DNA from: Monomorium pharaonis
Taxonomy: Eukaryota > Arthropoda > Insecta > Hymenoptera > Formicidae
Length of the DNA: 64,000 bases
Direction: 5' to 3'
NCBI RefSeq assembly: GCF_013373865.1
Contig: NC_050470.1
Span: 7,424,373-7,488,372, forward strand
The notes beneath the pieces were generated by a model that had not been told where the DNA came from, did no database searches, and worked only from the letters and a program-made list of their open reading frames with translations. Below, one piece after another: positions 13,001-26,200 of the stretch. The stretch's first letter is position 1, and each line of letters begins with the position of its first letter. A program made the position numbers and the translations under genes.

Positions 13001-13760
13001 GCCCACAAAAACATTTATATTTTTCTTAATTTGCATGAAGGCATCAATTCTTTGATAAGCGATATTATCGTTATTTTCCTAATCCTGAGAAATAGAATAC
13101 GTATGGAACAATACGCGTGGAACAACAAATAAAAAAGAATGATATCCATATATTGGGAAAAGTTACATTCTTTATATTGAAAAATTGCAGGATGGAGCAA
13201 TGTGGCGTCGCAGTAAGATCTCGAGTACTCGCGCATATTCGATATTCGATAATGCAATACGACACGATCGATCCGGTGACGTTTGATTCGAAATGGTCCC
13301 TGCATTTTCGCGAAAATTGCGCTCGGCTGAGTTTCGCTTTTCTTAAGAGTCACAGCATCGTAATAGCGTATCAGGGCGATTCGATAGTAAGAGAAATATT
13401 ACTCGTTTCCTCGTTACAGCGCGCAGTATCTTAGGCGCCGGACGGCTAATCCTTAGTCTTAAGCTTTTGTAACCCCCCCCCCCCCCCAGCGATTTCATGG
13501 CCGTGCGTTTAACGATTAAGCAATATCGACGATTATCCCAATATTAATATGATTATTGCAGCTATCGCTATGACGACGACGATTACTATTAGTATTATTA
13601 TTATTATGATTATTATCATCAAGAGGATAATGAAGATTAATTGCTATTATTATTATATGCAACGTTGCCTATGTTACATTATTTTATCTACGAACAGTTA
13701 TAAATTGACCAAAAACTATATAAAAAGATTAATAAAAGGCCTTAACAAAAAACATCATTT
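10092..13760 (+). other. Probable long 3' UTR of the GAS2-like gene
   Basis: No ORF of substance follows the stop at 10091. Possible poly(A) signals AATAAA occur at 10447, 10634 and 11619, and an AATAAA-like site lies near 13732. Two Pumilio-type TGTAAATA sites lie at 12265-12272 and 12524-12531. The 11.68-12.6 kb stretch is of higher complexity than the flanks. The true 3' end cannot be fixed without RNA data. Confidence 0.4.
13473..13487. repeat. Poly-C tract (15 C)
   Basis: An unbroken run of 15 cytosines, unusual in this AT-rich setting. It is prone to slippage and sequencing error. Confidence 0.95.
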
Positions 13761-15945
13761 ATTGTCTATTTTAATTCTTTCTCCTTTGATTTGATCTTTC
13801 AGTCGAGCTGTGCAACTTCACTGATAAAACAGAAGACTAGACATAATAAATTTAATGAAATTATCATCGTTTTCCGTAATCATATCTTCCTCGCATAAAT
13901 TCTATCTCTACTATTAGATATCTACTTATATTTTATAATTTATACACAATGATATATTGCGAAATAGGACTTTAAATCTTTGCAAGGAGCACAACAAAAA
14001 AATCGGTCGTATTTTCCGGATTTTTTCCACGATAACGGCGAGAGAGTACGGCGGAGCCCGTTATGAGGTCCAGTACCACACGGACGGGCGGCCTTGCCGC
14101 ATATGGTGAGACGGCTCTCCTCGAGAGTACCAACAATGGTGTATACGAGCGGTGTGTGTGTGCGGATCAGCATGCACACACGCCTCTCTTCGAGTTCGAG
14201 TGCGCGCGAATCTCGGAAGGAGCCATTTTTGAAACGTCCAGCCGTCGTGCGAGAGATTTACGATCGACCGTAGTAGCCTCGATAATAACAGCGACGATTG
14301 GGTCGGAGTTTATAGGTATTAGCATAAAAGCCGCGAGAGTGCTCGTACGTATTTTCTCTGGTCAACGAGAGGTTCTTCCTTTTCGTTCATTCGGAGCGAT
14401 TTTGATTCTCATCGGAAAAAAAAGAAAAAAAAAAACGAAAATATTCGAGATAATGGAGAAAAGCCTTCTGATATTCGTCTAAAAATTTAAATCAAATGTA
14501 TACCTATCCGAACATGAAGCTAAACCATTAGAAGCCATAATAGTTGTAATGATACATGTGTAAATAAAATTATTGCAAATTAATTGAAATTATTATTCAA
14601 TATTCATATGTGTATCGTAATTATCCAAATATTTGCTAATTACCAGTGATAAATCTTTACGTTATGTTATATGTCATTTCCACGCAAGTAGTTTCATAAT
14701 TTGCCATTTATACATAAGTCTTATTGATGCTAATTGGCAATCATGTTACGTTATTAACGAACCGAGGATCATTAAATTTTGGTGCCGCGTAAAAGTCATG
14801 TTTAAACTTACGTCTCATTTTTTGACTTTAAAAGAAAAGGCATTTGATACATGAACGGGGGGGGGGATACATTTACTTTCGATAATATTCGTAATTTTTT
14901 TATATCAGGAATTCAATTGCAAACGTTGCGCCGGAGCATAACAACTTTATGGCGAATTTTATGCCAACCATAAATATTATGTAACAAATAGATATGATAG
15001 TCGTAAAGTCCAGGTGGAGACAGAAGATTTAACGGGCAAATATGTGTAGAAACGAGATCGGGCAGAAAAAACGGACGACTGACTGCAAGCGATAACACTG
15101 GTACCGGTTCAGCTGTTCGATCGTGATTAACGTCGATAGACCGGGTATACCGCGCGCTTTGTCGTTACCGGAGTGGGGACACGCGATTTGTCAACGCGTG
15201 GAATTTTAACGGGCACTACTCTTAGCTGAGGCCAACACGCCTTTGGTGTTATGTCTTTCGCGTTTTTCGCTTTGGCCGTAATAACGTTTACGTCGCGGTG
15301 AAAGTACTCCCACGCTCTCACGCTGATGACCTTACCTCATCCGAATTTGCGCCACGATTTTATTGCTGGCGGACACGCGGATTGCGTATAAATAGAACGC
15401 GCCACTCACGCATAAGCACTCGCCGGCGCATGCATCTCGCCGTAAGGAGAATTATTTACGTGACGACGCGCGAGCAAATCTTAATTCGCAACAAGAAAGA
15501 ATGGCTCGAGAGCTGCGTCCCATCTTAGGGCACGACGCGCGTTACATTTTGTATAAAAATAAGACGTGGAAAAAAGATCCTTGTGCCCTCGAAGGACGCG
15601 CAGTAAAATGTATCGTAAAATGTTGTGCTACGGTAAAAAATATACATGGCAAGTATATCATTCGCGTGAGAAAAAAAGTATATATATTAAAGAGAAACGA
15701 GATTAATCGGTGTCAATTTCATTATCTTTTGTGAGTTTTCCTCTGTGAAACAAATATTTGCTAAAGGATTTCACTGATAGAATGCGATAAGATTAATAAT
15801 GTACGCGTATTTTAATTACTGATACTCGTACAGATATTTATGCAAATACGAAAAGTATATTTATAGTACGTACAGATATATATTTATATATAGAAGAGGA
15901 TATATATACTATCATAATATTGTCTGAATTGATTTGTCACGCTAC

Positions 15946-16068
<123 letters not shown>

Positions 16069-17655
16069 GTGTCATATATGCATCTGCGGTAAGCAACGAA
16101 TGTAACGCGTGGTACGCCATGCGCAAATGATGTCGCCTCAATATGATCAAATTTATACGATTAGTTATCCGATAAATAATCAGAGGTGGGCGAAACAGGC
16201 AGACCGTGTGTGGAATACGAGGCACATATTAATAGGACATTTTAAACATTTTTTTAATGGATGTGAGTGGTCGCGGACACGAGAATACTTCAACACTTGC
16301 GATTTCGGGAAATGGCGTAATCGCGTTTTTTTTTTTGCTGATGACTTTTAGCCCACGTGAATGAAGTGGTACGTTTATCGCTCTTTTGTTTATTTAGATA
16401 AAGATTCTCAGACTTACGTAACGTAGATAATAAAGCGAATAATGATATGATTAGTAAAATGCCTTAAAATATGTAGCCGTGATTTACGATTCAAAAGCTA
16501 TCACATAGGCTATGATTCACGATTTATAGTGCAGAAATAACACGAAAATAACACGGTTGAATCTTGGCTAGAAAAATGATTCTTGGAACGATTATGGTTT
16601 ATATCGAATATTCGTAATATTAAATCAATTAGCTTTTCTAAAATAATAGATAGCATATTAAAATAAGAAATGCTTCATACAGTAAAAAAATTATTTATTT
16701 AAAATAAAAATAATTAAAGCGAAATGTAATAAAATTTATTTATTACAGCAGGCAGTTAAAGATTTTTAAGTTTTTATAATGATGTCTTTATAACGATGTA
16801 AGTATTAATAAAATACAATAATTTAAGAGATATGTGAAAGAATTGTCGTTAGTTTTGTGAAGGATATTTGCAAAGCGGAATTTTGTCGAAATGATCAATA
16901 GAAATGGGAAAGTGTGAAATTAGAAGAGTACATAAGTCTCTGAACGATGTTTATTTTGTGTTCGCGTGGAACTTCATTAAGAAGAGAAATCTATGATTTT
17001 TTTTTCCTTAAGTAGCCGATCGCGCGCGCACATTCATCAAATTTGATAGGAAAGGCGTTCTCGGCAATAATGGTCACAAGAAGAATTTAAAAGGAGTACG
17101 TAAAAAACCAAAGCCGACGGCAATTCGTCTAAAATCACGAAAGCCACACGCAAAGTCTAATCTCTTTAATATCGCTTCCTGTGTAGTCATTATGAGTATA
17201 CGCACGTATTTCGAAAGTTGGATTTATCGACGTAACGATTGTTCTTTTTTTCTCTCATGGTTAATCAAGCCTGCGAAACACTTCCTCTTGGATTCAGAAG
17301 CTCGGACGTGGCGCGTGTGAGACGATTCATGGAGATTTAGGAATTATAAAAATAAATAAACCGAAGAGTACATAAAATCGACGTGTCCGTATCGTTGTAA
17401 TAATAGCCCGGAGTGATTCATGACGATCGCATTTTAATCGCACTCTTTCGAAGGACGGATGTAGAAAATGGCAGTTGGGATCTTCCACGAGCCATCTGCC
17501 ACGGTGTATATACGGAAGCTTCATTATTTGTGCGCGCGCGCAAGCGTGTGTTTTCCCATTTATCTATCTCTCCGTCGAGAAGCGGAGATTTCAGATGGGC
17601 GATTACGCGGCGAATAACATTAAGATCTTCATCGCTCGCCGGCTAATCGAATCGA

Positions 17656-17865
17656 ATGGGCAACGGCTGTCCGGGACGCTTTTGCCCGAAGTGCCTTGGT
17701 TGCCTCGTGGGCGGCACGCAGGTGCCTCCGGGTTCTCCCTGAGAGTGCGTAGGTACTACCTACGCCCACCTGATGCCTGGTGCTCACCACGGTCCAGTAA
17801 CGACTGGAATACCAGCGGAGATCGACTCCAAACACCAAAGTTCTCAGCTCGCTCTCTTGCGGCTC
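17656..17865 (+). other. GC-rich structured segment with a 28-codon Cys-rich micro-ORF
   Basis: ATG at 17656 opens a 28-codon frame that begins MGNGC and contains CPKCLGCLVGG, ending in TGA. An N-terminal MGxxC would suit myristoylation and palmitoylation. About 9 bp past the stop lies a 19-bp perfect palindrome (17747-17765, GCGTAGGTA-C-TACCTACGC), followed by more short inverted repeats (CCAGT/ACTGG, CTGG/CCAG). It could be a small peptide gene, an exon of a larger gene, a structured RNA or a decayed transposon. I do not recognise it. Confidence 0.25.
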
Positions 17866-19378
17866 AGAACTACGCGCACAAAACTTTCTGTCATAATAAT
17901 CTTAAGGGAATATTAGAGATAAAGTTAGTATTATGGCCTTCCCTCTCATTTACACTTTGTACAACTTCATTAATATGATGAACATTTTCAACTGAAAAAA
18001 TTAATACATTTCAATTTGCCAATATAGTGTTTGATCGATTTTAACAAAATCGATTAAATCGTTCAAAATTAATAATATTGTTCAAAAATCTACACTTAAT
18101 AGTTATTATTAATTTTATTGAATTATTATGAAATTTTAGATAAATGATTCTCATTACTCTCTCATTTTTTGTGTACTTAAAAACCATTCTTTTATTTATT
18201 TCTATGGGTGCAATAAACTTTGTGCTGTACAGCACGAGACCCAGCGATACTTAAATGGTCTAGCAATTTCGCGATGCTAATGAAAAGCACGTTGTCAACG
18301 CGCGGTTGTGTTACTTGTTTCAGAAAAAGGCATATCTCTGACAATAAAAATCATATTTTCCGTGACACGAGAGTACAACGGCGTTGCGAAATTACTGAAA
18401 TACGTGCTTCACGTACTCGAGAGAGGCAATCCACTTAGTATAGCTGCCCCTTAATTTACAAATTTATTCCTTATGCGATGTTTACGAGATACCTTCTTGG
18501 AGTTAAGAGTCTTGTCTTATGACGTCAGAAGCGAGAAAATAAGGGAAAGAATCTCTCGCGGGGCTTGCATTTGCATAAATAATTCTTTACCGATAAAATT
18601 TACTTACGCTCATGAAACGCATGCGAAATTTTTAAATTAATTTTTTTTATAATTGACAGAACAATTAAAAAAAATACATTGCAAAAATTTATTCACACGT
18701 TTGTTCATTTTTCTGAATCCTAGAAATGCACAATTCAGAAATAAAAGCTTAAAAAAATGAAGTATAGAAAGTAAAAGCATTAGAATGGATAACCTTAATA
18801 GAGAACGATTATATCTCAAGTGAAAATAGGTCAGAGGATGGTGGAACGGCGCGGCTAATAAATAAAGGTTCGATACCGAGGGGATTAGAAGACTGGAGAA
18901 CGCGGGACACGCTCGCGTTCCTTCGTTCCGGAGCTCGTTGCGGCAAGTCCAAGCTTAAAAGGGACTCTATATCGGAGCGTCGTAGGTCTTCGAGCAACCT
19001 CTTGTCTCACGGAGTAATCGACTTTCCTGCACACGAATCGAACTTTCTAGAGGAGGCAACCGTGGCACGATTTGCTTCGGCCTATTATCATGTAAAGTCG
19101 ATTAACAGCCGGTCGTTGACTTTGCTCCGGTTCGCTCTTAGCACTCGTGAACAGACGACGCGCGCTCTTTTAGCACCCGGCGACCCTTTCGCCGAAGGTG
19201 AGATCGCCGGAAAAATTCGCCGCTCGGAAAATTTCGCCGGAAAAATGTGTAGCGTGCCGCGTTGGCATTAGCGCGATTGTTACTCGCGTGCGGAATCACG
19301 CGTGTTTTATACATATATGTATTGCGCGGAGCCAGTTTTTTTTCTCATCGACAATCGCCGTGCGAAAAAGAGTGCATA

Positions 19379-19480
19379 GAAAATCGTCATTGGCGCGTAG
19401 AAAATCTCGCGTGCGAAATCGTCATTAGGGCGCCGCGCGGGAAATCTCGCGTGTGGAAATTTGTCGTTAGCGCGGTAAAT
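19379..19480. repeat. Degenerate 35-40 bp tandem repeat, about 2.5 units
   Basis: Units share GAAATCGTCATTAGGGCGC-like and GAAATCTCGCGTG-like segments, starting near 19379, 19414 and 19455. The block is CpG-rich and non-coding. Confidence 0.5.
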
Positions 19481-20025
19481 TTAGGACGGGGAATTTAGAA
19501 ATTATTCGCCAACGCACGTTCCTCGCGTGGGGAAAAAAAAAAAATAATAAAGCGAAGGAAAAACGCGCGCAGACGCGCACGTCGGAAAATCGCGTTGCAT
19601 CGCGAGAGCATCCGAGCCGCGATGGGCAGATATCGGTGGGAAAATGGCACCGCTGGACCTGGTTACGTTTCGCCGCTATGAGAGTGTAATACTTACCTCG
19701 AAACGCGAGATGTGGTACACCGGCTCGGACAGATATCGAAAAGCATGGAATATGCAAATCGCCGCGGGAACGGGACGCGATACGGCCGCTCGGCCGTGTG
19801 CGATTTGCATCTTCGCGGCACCTTTCCTCATCGAGCATCGCGAAAAATCGCGGGGTCCGTTGCGGGGACTCCCTGGGAAAATAGCGATTCGACAATATAA
19901 AAAAAAAAGAGTCGAGGCTTCTTCGAAGAAGGAAAGAGAAAGAGAATGCACAACTATATAAGAAATTTAATAAGGATATTTTGAAACCTTACAATTATTA
20001 ATTAACAGTTCAATTAAAGGCTCTA

Positions 20026-20234
20026 CACTGTGAAAAAAATGTTGTTAGCTCGACTAAATTCTTCAACTTAATTAAATTTCTTTACTTCAAGTATTTATAC
20101 GTTTAACTTAAATACACGAAATACTTAATTTTAATTCAAGTATTTATATATTTGAGTGAAATATATAAATGCTTGAATTAAAGAAATTTAATTAAATTGA
20201 AAAATTAGTACAAATTAACAACTTCTTCTCAGTG
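20026..20234. mobile_element. TA-flanked palindromic MITE
   Basis: The element runs from CACTGTGAAAAAAATG to CTTCTTCTCAGTG and is flanked by TA at 20024-20025 and 20235-20236. The two halves are inverted near-copies, sharing AATTAAATTTCTTTA and TCAAG-ATTTATA. There is no ORF. A TA target duplication fits the Tc1/mariner group. Confidence 0.75.
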
Positions 20235-23200
20235 TACGAAATAAATTTAATGAGTATAAAGCGAAATTGCCAGTAAGAGTCGGCATGGGATCTTTTTTTG
20301 TAAATTAATTAATTTTATTGTGTTTAATGGTCGACCAGGGTGTTTCTTTCTCAATGCTTGACTGAACTACTTAATCATTTTTCAAGTGTTTTTTTTTTAC
20401 GAGAATTAAAAATATTTAAATTAAAAAACGACGTTGTAATTAGACTTGTAATCGGCGTAATCAGAATTTACAAAGAAGATCCATCACGCTATTGAACTCT
20501 TTCGTTACGTTTTAATATAATTCCCTGTTCCAGGAACAGCACTCTATACTACGAGTGCTGGGTGCGTCCACGCGACAGAATAACAGAGCGATCGATAAAA
20601 TGATTTTTCTCCTGACTGCTGGGTGTATCTCATTCGCGACGGTCGCTTCTCCGGATCCATTAAATGTCGATTAAATGCAATCACGGCGCGCTTCGAATGG
20701 CCTCTCTGCTGGCGACCGGTCGCTTCGTTAATAAGCAATAATCGCTCTCTCGACGAGGTGCAAGGGTATAAAGCGTAACCGAAATAGACCGACGAGGCAG
20801 CCGCAGCGTCGTGTGTGATCGTTGTTAACGATAACAATAATTTACTAAGCAATTTCGTTTTAGCGCTGCAATTAATTTACGACTGGTCATGCAATCGGTT
20901 ATATTCCCTACGGCAGAGCCGGCGCGCAAAAAGTAGGCCGCAATTGTCTCAATAAAATGCCACGGGGATGCATTTGCTCTTTATCATCCCACAAAAGGCG
21001 CGACGAATCATTAGTCATCGTACGGGGGGAAAAACATGTTCGCTGCGTGTCCGTTGTCGCGGCGGACTGTGTCTTAATTATCCTTACCAAAATACAACCT
21101 GCTTCGCGGCGCGTCGTCGCGCGCGATATGCACGTTCATCAGTCTCGGGTGAGCCCCGTGTGATGCCCAGGTGAAGTAAGAGGCAGTGAAAGGGAAGTAA
21201 AGTGAGGATATATAAAAGATCCAGGAACACTATCGAGGACAGAGACCGACAGATTATATCGTGGAAGCATGCACAACGCTACAAAAAGCGCACGCTTCTT
21301 TTACAGATTTCATTACGTTGCCGCGTTATTATCCTTTTAACGAAGCCCCGTGCGGCATTTAAATATAAAAGTATTTAACAAAATCTTTAAAAAACCGATC
21401 TTGATAGAATTATTTTTCTATTTTCTATGTTGATTTACGTTATACGTAATTAATATAAAATTGCTAAGGTCACAATTTTATTGCGAGTGGAATTCTCGAG
21501 ACGGAGAAGGAAGAGGTAAAGGGGGGGAATTCTAGGCCATCAGTTTGAGCGTTGTTCCCAGGGCCGTCGACGACAGGTCCCGAAGGATGAGGCTTAGAGA
21601 GTAGGTTACGTGCATGCCATATCGATCGAAATAACAGCAGCAGGGCAACCTTGAAGGTCCTTGCACCACGAAGATCCGCAAAAGGATTGCGTACGCCCAC
21701 CGGCACGCGGGCAACGTATAACCGGGTACACTTAAACCCTTTCCTCCTCGACGCTCTCACCTTGCATGAATCATGCGGGTATGAGCCCGCAAGAAATAAC
21801 CCCGCGAATACGAATTTTATCGAGCGCGTCGCGTTTTCTTCGCCGCATACGAGAGGGAGAGAAGAGGGAGGACGAGAGGTGGACGGTCCTTGTTTTCGGC
21901 GCGCGAGACGAATGGTTATCGTTCGAGATCACGCGCGCCCCGTCGTCGTAAGGACGTAACGATCCTTCATCGGGGATCCGCATTCGTCGCGAGCGCGAGA
22001 TAGGATTTACGGTGCACGTGGAGCGAGACGGCGGGGTCGTTAAAATTGATTACGATATAATAATATGTGCACGCGCGCGAAGATTGAAATGCACGGACAG
22101 ATGTAACGATGGAATAATGCTACTTTAATAGTCGAGAGAGCCTAGACGCGGGCTTTCCTCGCGTAAATCAAACCGACGATAAAGTTAATGAGAAATGTTT
22201 GCTCTGTGCGCTGTATCGATTCTGTTATACCTTAGATATAAATGTCATATGCATGATCGTCTCTGTAAAAGTCAGCAGATATATAATTGACGTAAAGCTT
22301 TAATTTCCTTCCTCAAACACTTTAACAGTGAAAAAAAAAATAGTACTCTTGATTTTCAGAATCTTTTAAATGAGTTACCTAGAACTTTTTATGAAAACGC
22401 CACGTTAAAAGATGACAATTTTCTCTCACGGAAGGTTACAACCTTTCATTTGAGAAATAAAAGATCGCCGCATTAATTTTTATTTTCAATTTTAATGGTC
22501 TCGTGTGACACTGAACACAAGTATTGCTAAGAATCTTAAAGACGCCTGTTCAGGAATGTTCAAAGAACATTTTCGCGACGAGTTTTCACTTCTAGAGTTC
22601 TTATAACAAAATTTTTAATCTTAATGAACGCAATGAAAAACTTGTGGTACACACAATGCTCTCGCGTCGGCGAATGAAATCGGGAAAGACAAAGACACTG
22701 GCCGGCTAATGAGAAGTTAATGGCGCGGTCGGTGTCTGTCTGAAGTGGAAGCGCGCCGGGAGTGTCTTCTCAGACACTCGGACAACGAGCTGCTAAAGAG
22801 CTCCTTGCCGCGTAATGCAAAAGGGAGCCGCCGCGCAGGTTCTGCGGTTCTTTCTTAATTCAAAGATGGATGAATCCGCCGGCTTTCGCGAAATTGGCTC
22901 GCGCACGGAGAAAGTATTTTCTTATTAACATTAATTCACGGGGTTTCCGTGTGAAATAAACTATGTATAAAATACCGCATGGGACTTCAGAGCTATCTCG
23001 AGAAAAGATCCGATCACGGATAGAAGAGCAAAGTCAATGCTTTGAGAAAAGAGAAGATGCATTTTCCGAATTATACCGAACAATTTAAACTCTTGTTGAG
23101 ATTATTGCAGCCATAAATCCGGAAGCGTTTTCTTTCTTCCGCTTTTAAATTACAAGTTGGACTGGATATACCTGGACATACCTGTTCCGAGCTAATCGTC

Positions 23201-26200
23201 GGCCAATCGGCAGCGTGTGCCATTAATCACGAAATAATAATTTTATTAACTGACGTGAATAAAATTGCTATTTTATGTTGCGCGGCTAATGATCTAAGTC
23301 GCGCCGCACGGAGTCGCTACTGAAATATTCCGTGGTGCGATTAAGTTTAGTTGGACGCGAAACGAGCCCGACGTCCGCCGAGCTTACCGTCCACGAATGG
23401 CGTTTCTCGCTCGCGCGGGCACGAGCTCGTTAAGGGGGGAAAAACACGGCGGAAGAAACTGGTCTCGAGCATTACTAAACACCTCTCGGCGCAACACGAC
23501 TTCTTTGGCGCTGACACGCGGCTAGGCGTTTACCGCGCTCTCGCGCTCTCCTCGTCATTACGTAAAATTAAATAAACATAAATCGCTGAGCGAGCGAGCG
23601 GGCGAGCGATGAACGAAACGCCGCACACGTTGATCCGTAATCGAGCCGCCGAGGGGAATTCCGCGTGAACAAATTAACCCTTTCAATAACTAATTTTTAC
23701 CCAGCGAGAGAGGAATTTAAAATTTCGCCTCGGATAAACTGTTTCTCATTTTTGAAAATGATTAAAACATAATAATTGCCAGGTTTCTTAATGTTATGTA
23801 AATTTTCTATAAGTAATTAAATCGAATATGAAAGATTATTATTATACAGATAATGCTATAAATATTTATTAGAGAAGCAGGAAATTATACTATGGTAAAA
23901 GATATTAATATTATTTATATAAATCTTAAACCTTAAACAGGCGATTAGAAACGTGGACATTGAAAAACTCGTGATCTCGTCAAGTCTGGCTCGAGGGCAA
24001 GTATACTGTCAAGAGATTTAAATCATAACTCAGAATATACGATCGTGAGTTGGAAGAACAACGACGGAGACTACATTTCACAACAACAAATTATATGCAT
24101 GTTACAAGTGAAAGAAAAAGCATGCGATCGGGAGTGCATGTACGAAAGCGAAAGGGTTAAATAATCCGGCGCGCACGCTGGTCGCGAAATTCGCGCGGCG
24201 ATTTACTCTCGCCAGGTGCTTGGAAATGATTAATGCTACGCGCGCGATAAATGCTCACGCGATTACACGAGATCGCCGCCGGTAGCGAGCGAGCGGGCCG
24301 AGCTTCGACGTTGAGTATCGCATGCGTGCAATTAGGCTTGACGGACGGAACAATGGCGAACGCCGCTTGCATACGTCGCAAGGGATCGGTAATAACGGGA
24401 ACGATCGGACCGCAAAACCCACGCGCGGATTAGAACTTTTCTTTCTGACGACGACCGATTTAGTGATTCAGTTCACGTCTCGATCGCCTGAATCGCTTTT
24501 CCGTGTGTCTCACGATCGAAAGATCGACCGACGATCGGTGACACACGAGATTAACAAACTTTGGCGATTGGATATTTTACGTTGACATTTGTTGCTGTAT
24601 TAATGATGCAAATTCTTTTCGATCGCTACAAGTGGTCTAAAAAGCGAAAAAGATCCATTTATTATGACACAGTTGCGTAACATTTTTGAAAATGATGGAA
24701 CGCTTAACTGTTGTAAAAGGAAAGACCACTTGTTACCAAATGTTAATCGATCATTGCGATTATTGCGTATCAGGCTGATGTTGATCCGAGAAAGGGACGT
24801 TAGGAAAGTGATCATTTATCATGAAATGATTTTCATTGAACAACCGTTCAATAGCGCTATAATTGTATAGGAATTATTAAACATTCGTAAAGAAATAAAA
24901 TAATGAGTTAATAAGCTTCACATGGATTCACCATGAATTGCTAATCTATTATATTATAATCACTCTATACATTTAAATTGCATTCACGAAATTATGTACA
25001 TTTGTACAGGACGTTTCAATAACCATATAGCCATTGGAAACTGAACTGTTAGCAATTAGATTTGTGGCAAACTAAAATATTCAATATTGTCTACAGAAAA
25101 ACTTTGTGTCCTCAAATACAACATTATTTTCATGTTAAGCTATTGGTATTTACTTAAAAAAAAAAAAGATTCACAATTACGTCCAAAAGGCGTAAACTAA
25201 AAATACACCAGGTATATATGGAACACCTCGTATACAAGACGATCAGTGCATTAATTAATAGTAATGACTTTTATCTGAATGCTCGTTCAAGGCGTGCGTG
25301 TGTTCGGAGAGCCGCGAAAAGACGACTTCCTACCGCCGGGTTCGTCGATTGCTTATTAACGATATAACCCGATAGCCGTGTATGGCATTACATTTAATTA
25401 TGCCGCAGTCGCGGTGCGGTTTGATTGACGATGAATGCGGCGTGGCGCGGCGCGCCTCGATTTTATGACGCGATATTTATATATATATATATATACATAT
25501 ATATATCTCCCGGATATATTCCGGATATATAAATATAGTTGCCGCTATCTCTATATACGCGGAACCCCGTGCCGCGGTGGCGGCGGCGGCGGCGGCATTT
25601 CCGTTCCGCACCGTGGCTGTATTGTTCGGAAATCTGGCTCGTGGGCGACACTTACGATGTCGTCGCCGATTTAATGGCATTCCAGTGCATTCGTTCCAGC
25701 GCAGTATCGAACTAACAAGAAACCCGATAGTTCCTCTGAGTATAATAACTTCTTTAATTCAAAGGCCGTCTTTGAGCCCTGTTATTTGACAGAATTATCT
25801 CTTTACGTAATGATACAATTATTTTATATCAAAAATCTTTACATACAGAATATATATATAATCTTATATAATATATAATATATAAAATCTTTGAAAATTG
25901 AAGATAAATGAATATATAATATATAAATATATAAAAAATTTGAAAAAAATAAAACTATTGCAGAACTTGCGTATTAATATGTTTGGAATACAATTTTGGC
26001 TTCGATTTCGCCAGTTGGCGCCGGCTTTAAAAAGGTTGTAGCGATGTTTATCGCGGTGGGTATGAGAAATATGAAAATTGCAAATGCGGAAGAAAACAAG
26101 CGGATCGGCAATGGAAGAATAGTGAGAGAAAAAGAAGGAAGGAGGGACACGCGGAAGCGTGGAGCCTTGAAGAAGCCATTTCGGGACGAGTCCTCGTGTC

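Noticed and set aside
17475..17978. 167-codon plus-strand frame
   Set aside because: No family match, overlapped by other frames, and low stop density from CpG richness explains it. Only the short MGNGC frame is kept, as a weak candidate.
25435..25680. Frames with poly-Gly or poly-Ala around 25577
   Set aside because: They come from a short GGC repeat next to TA repeats, low-complexity on both strands.
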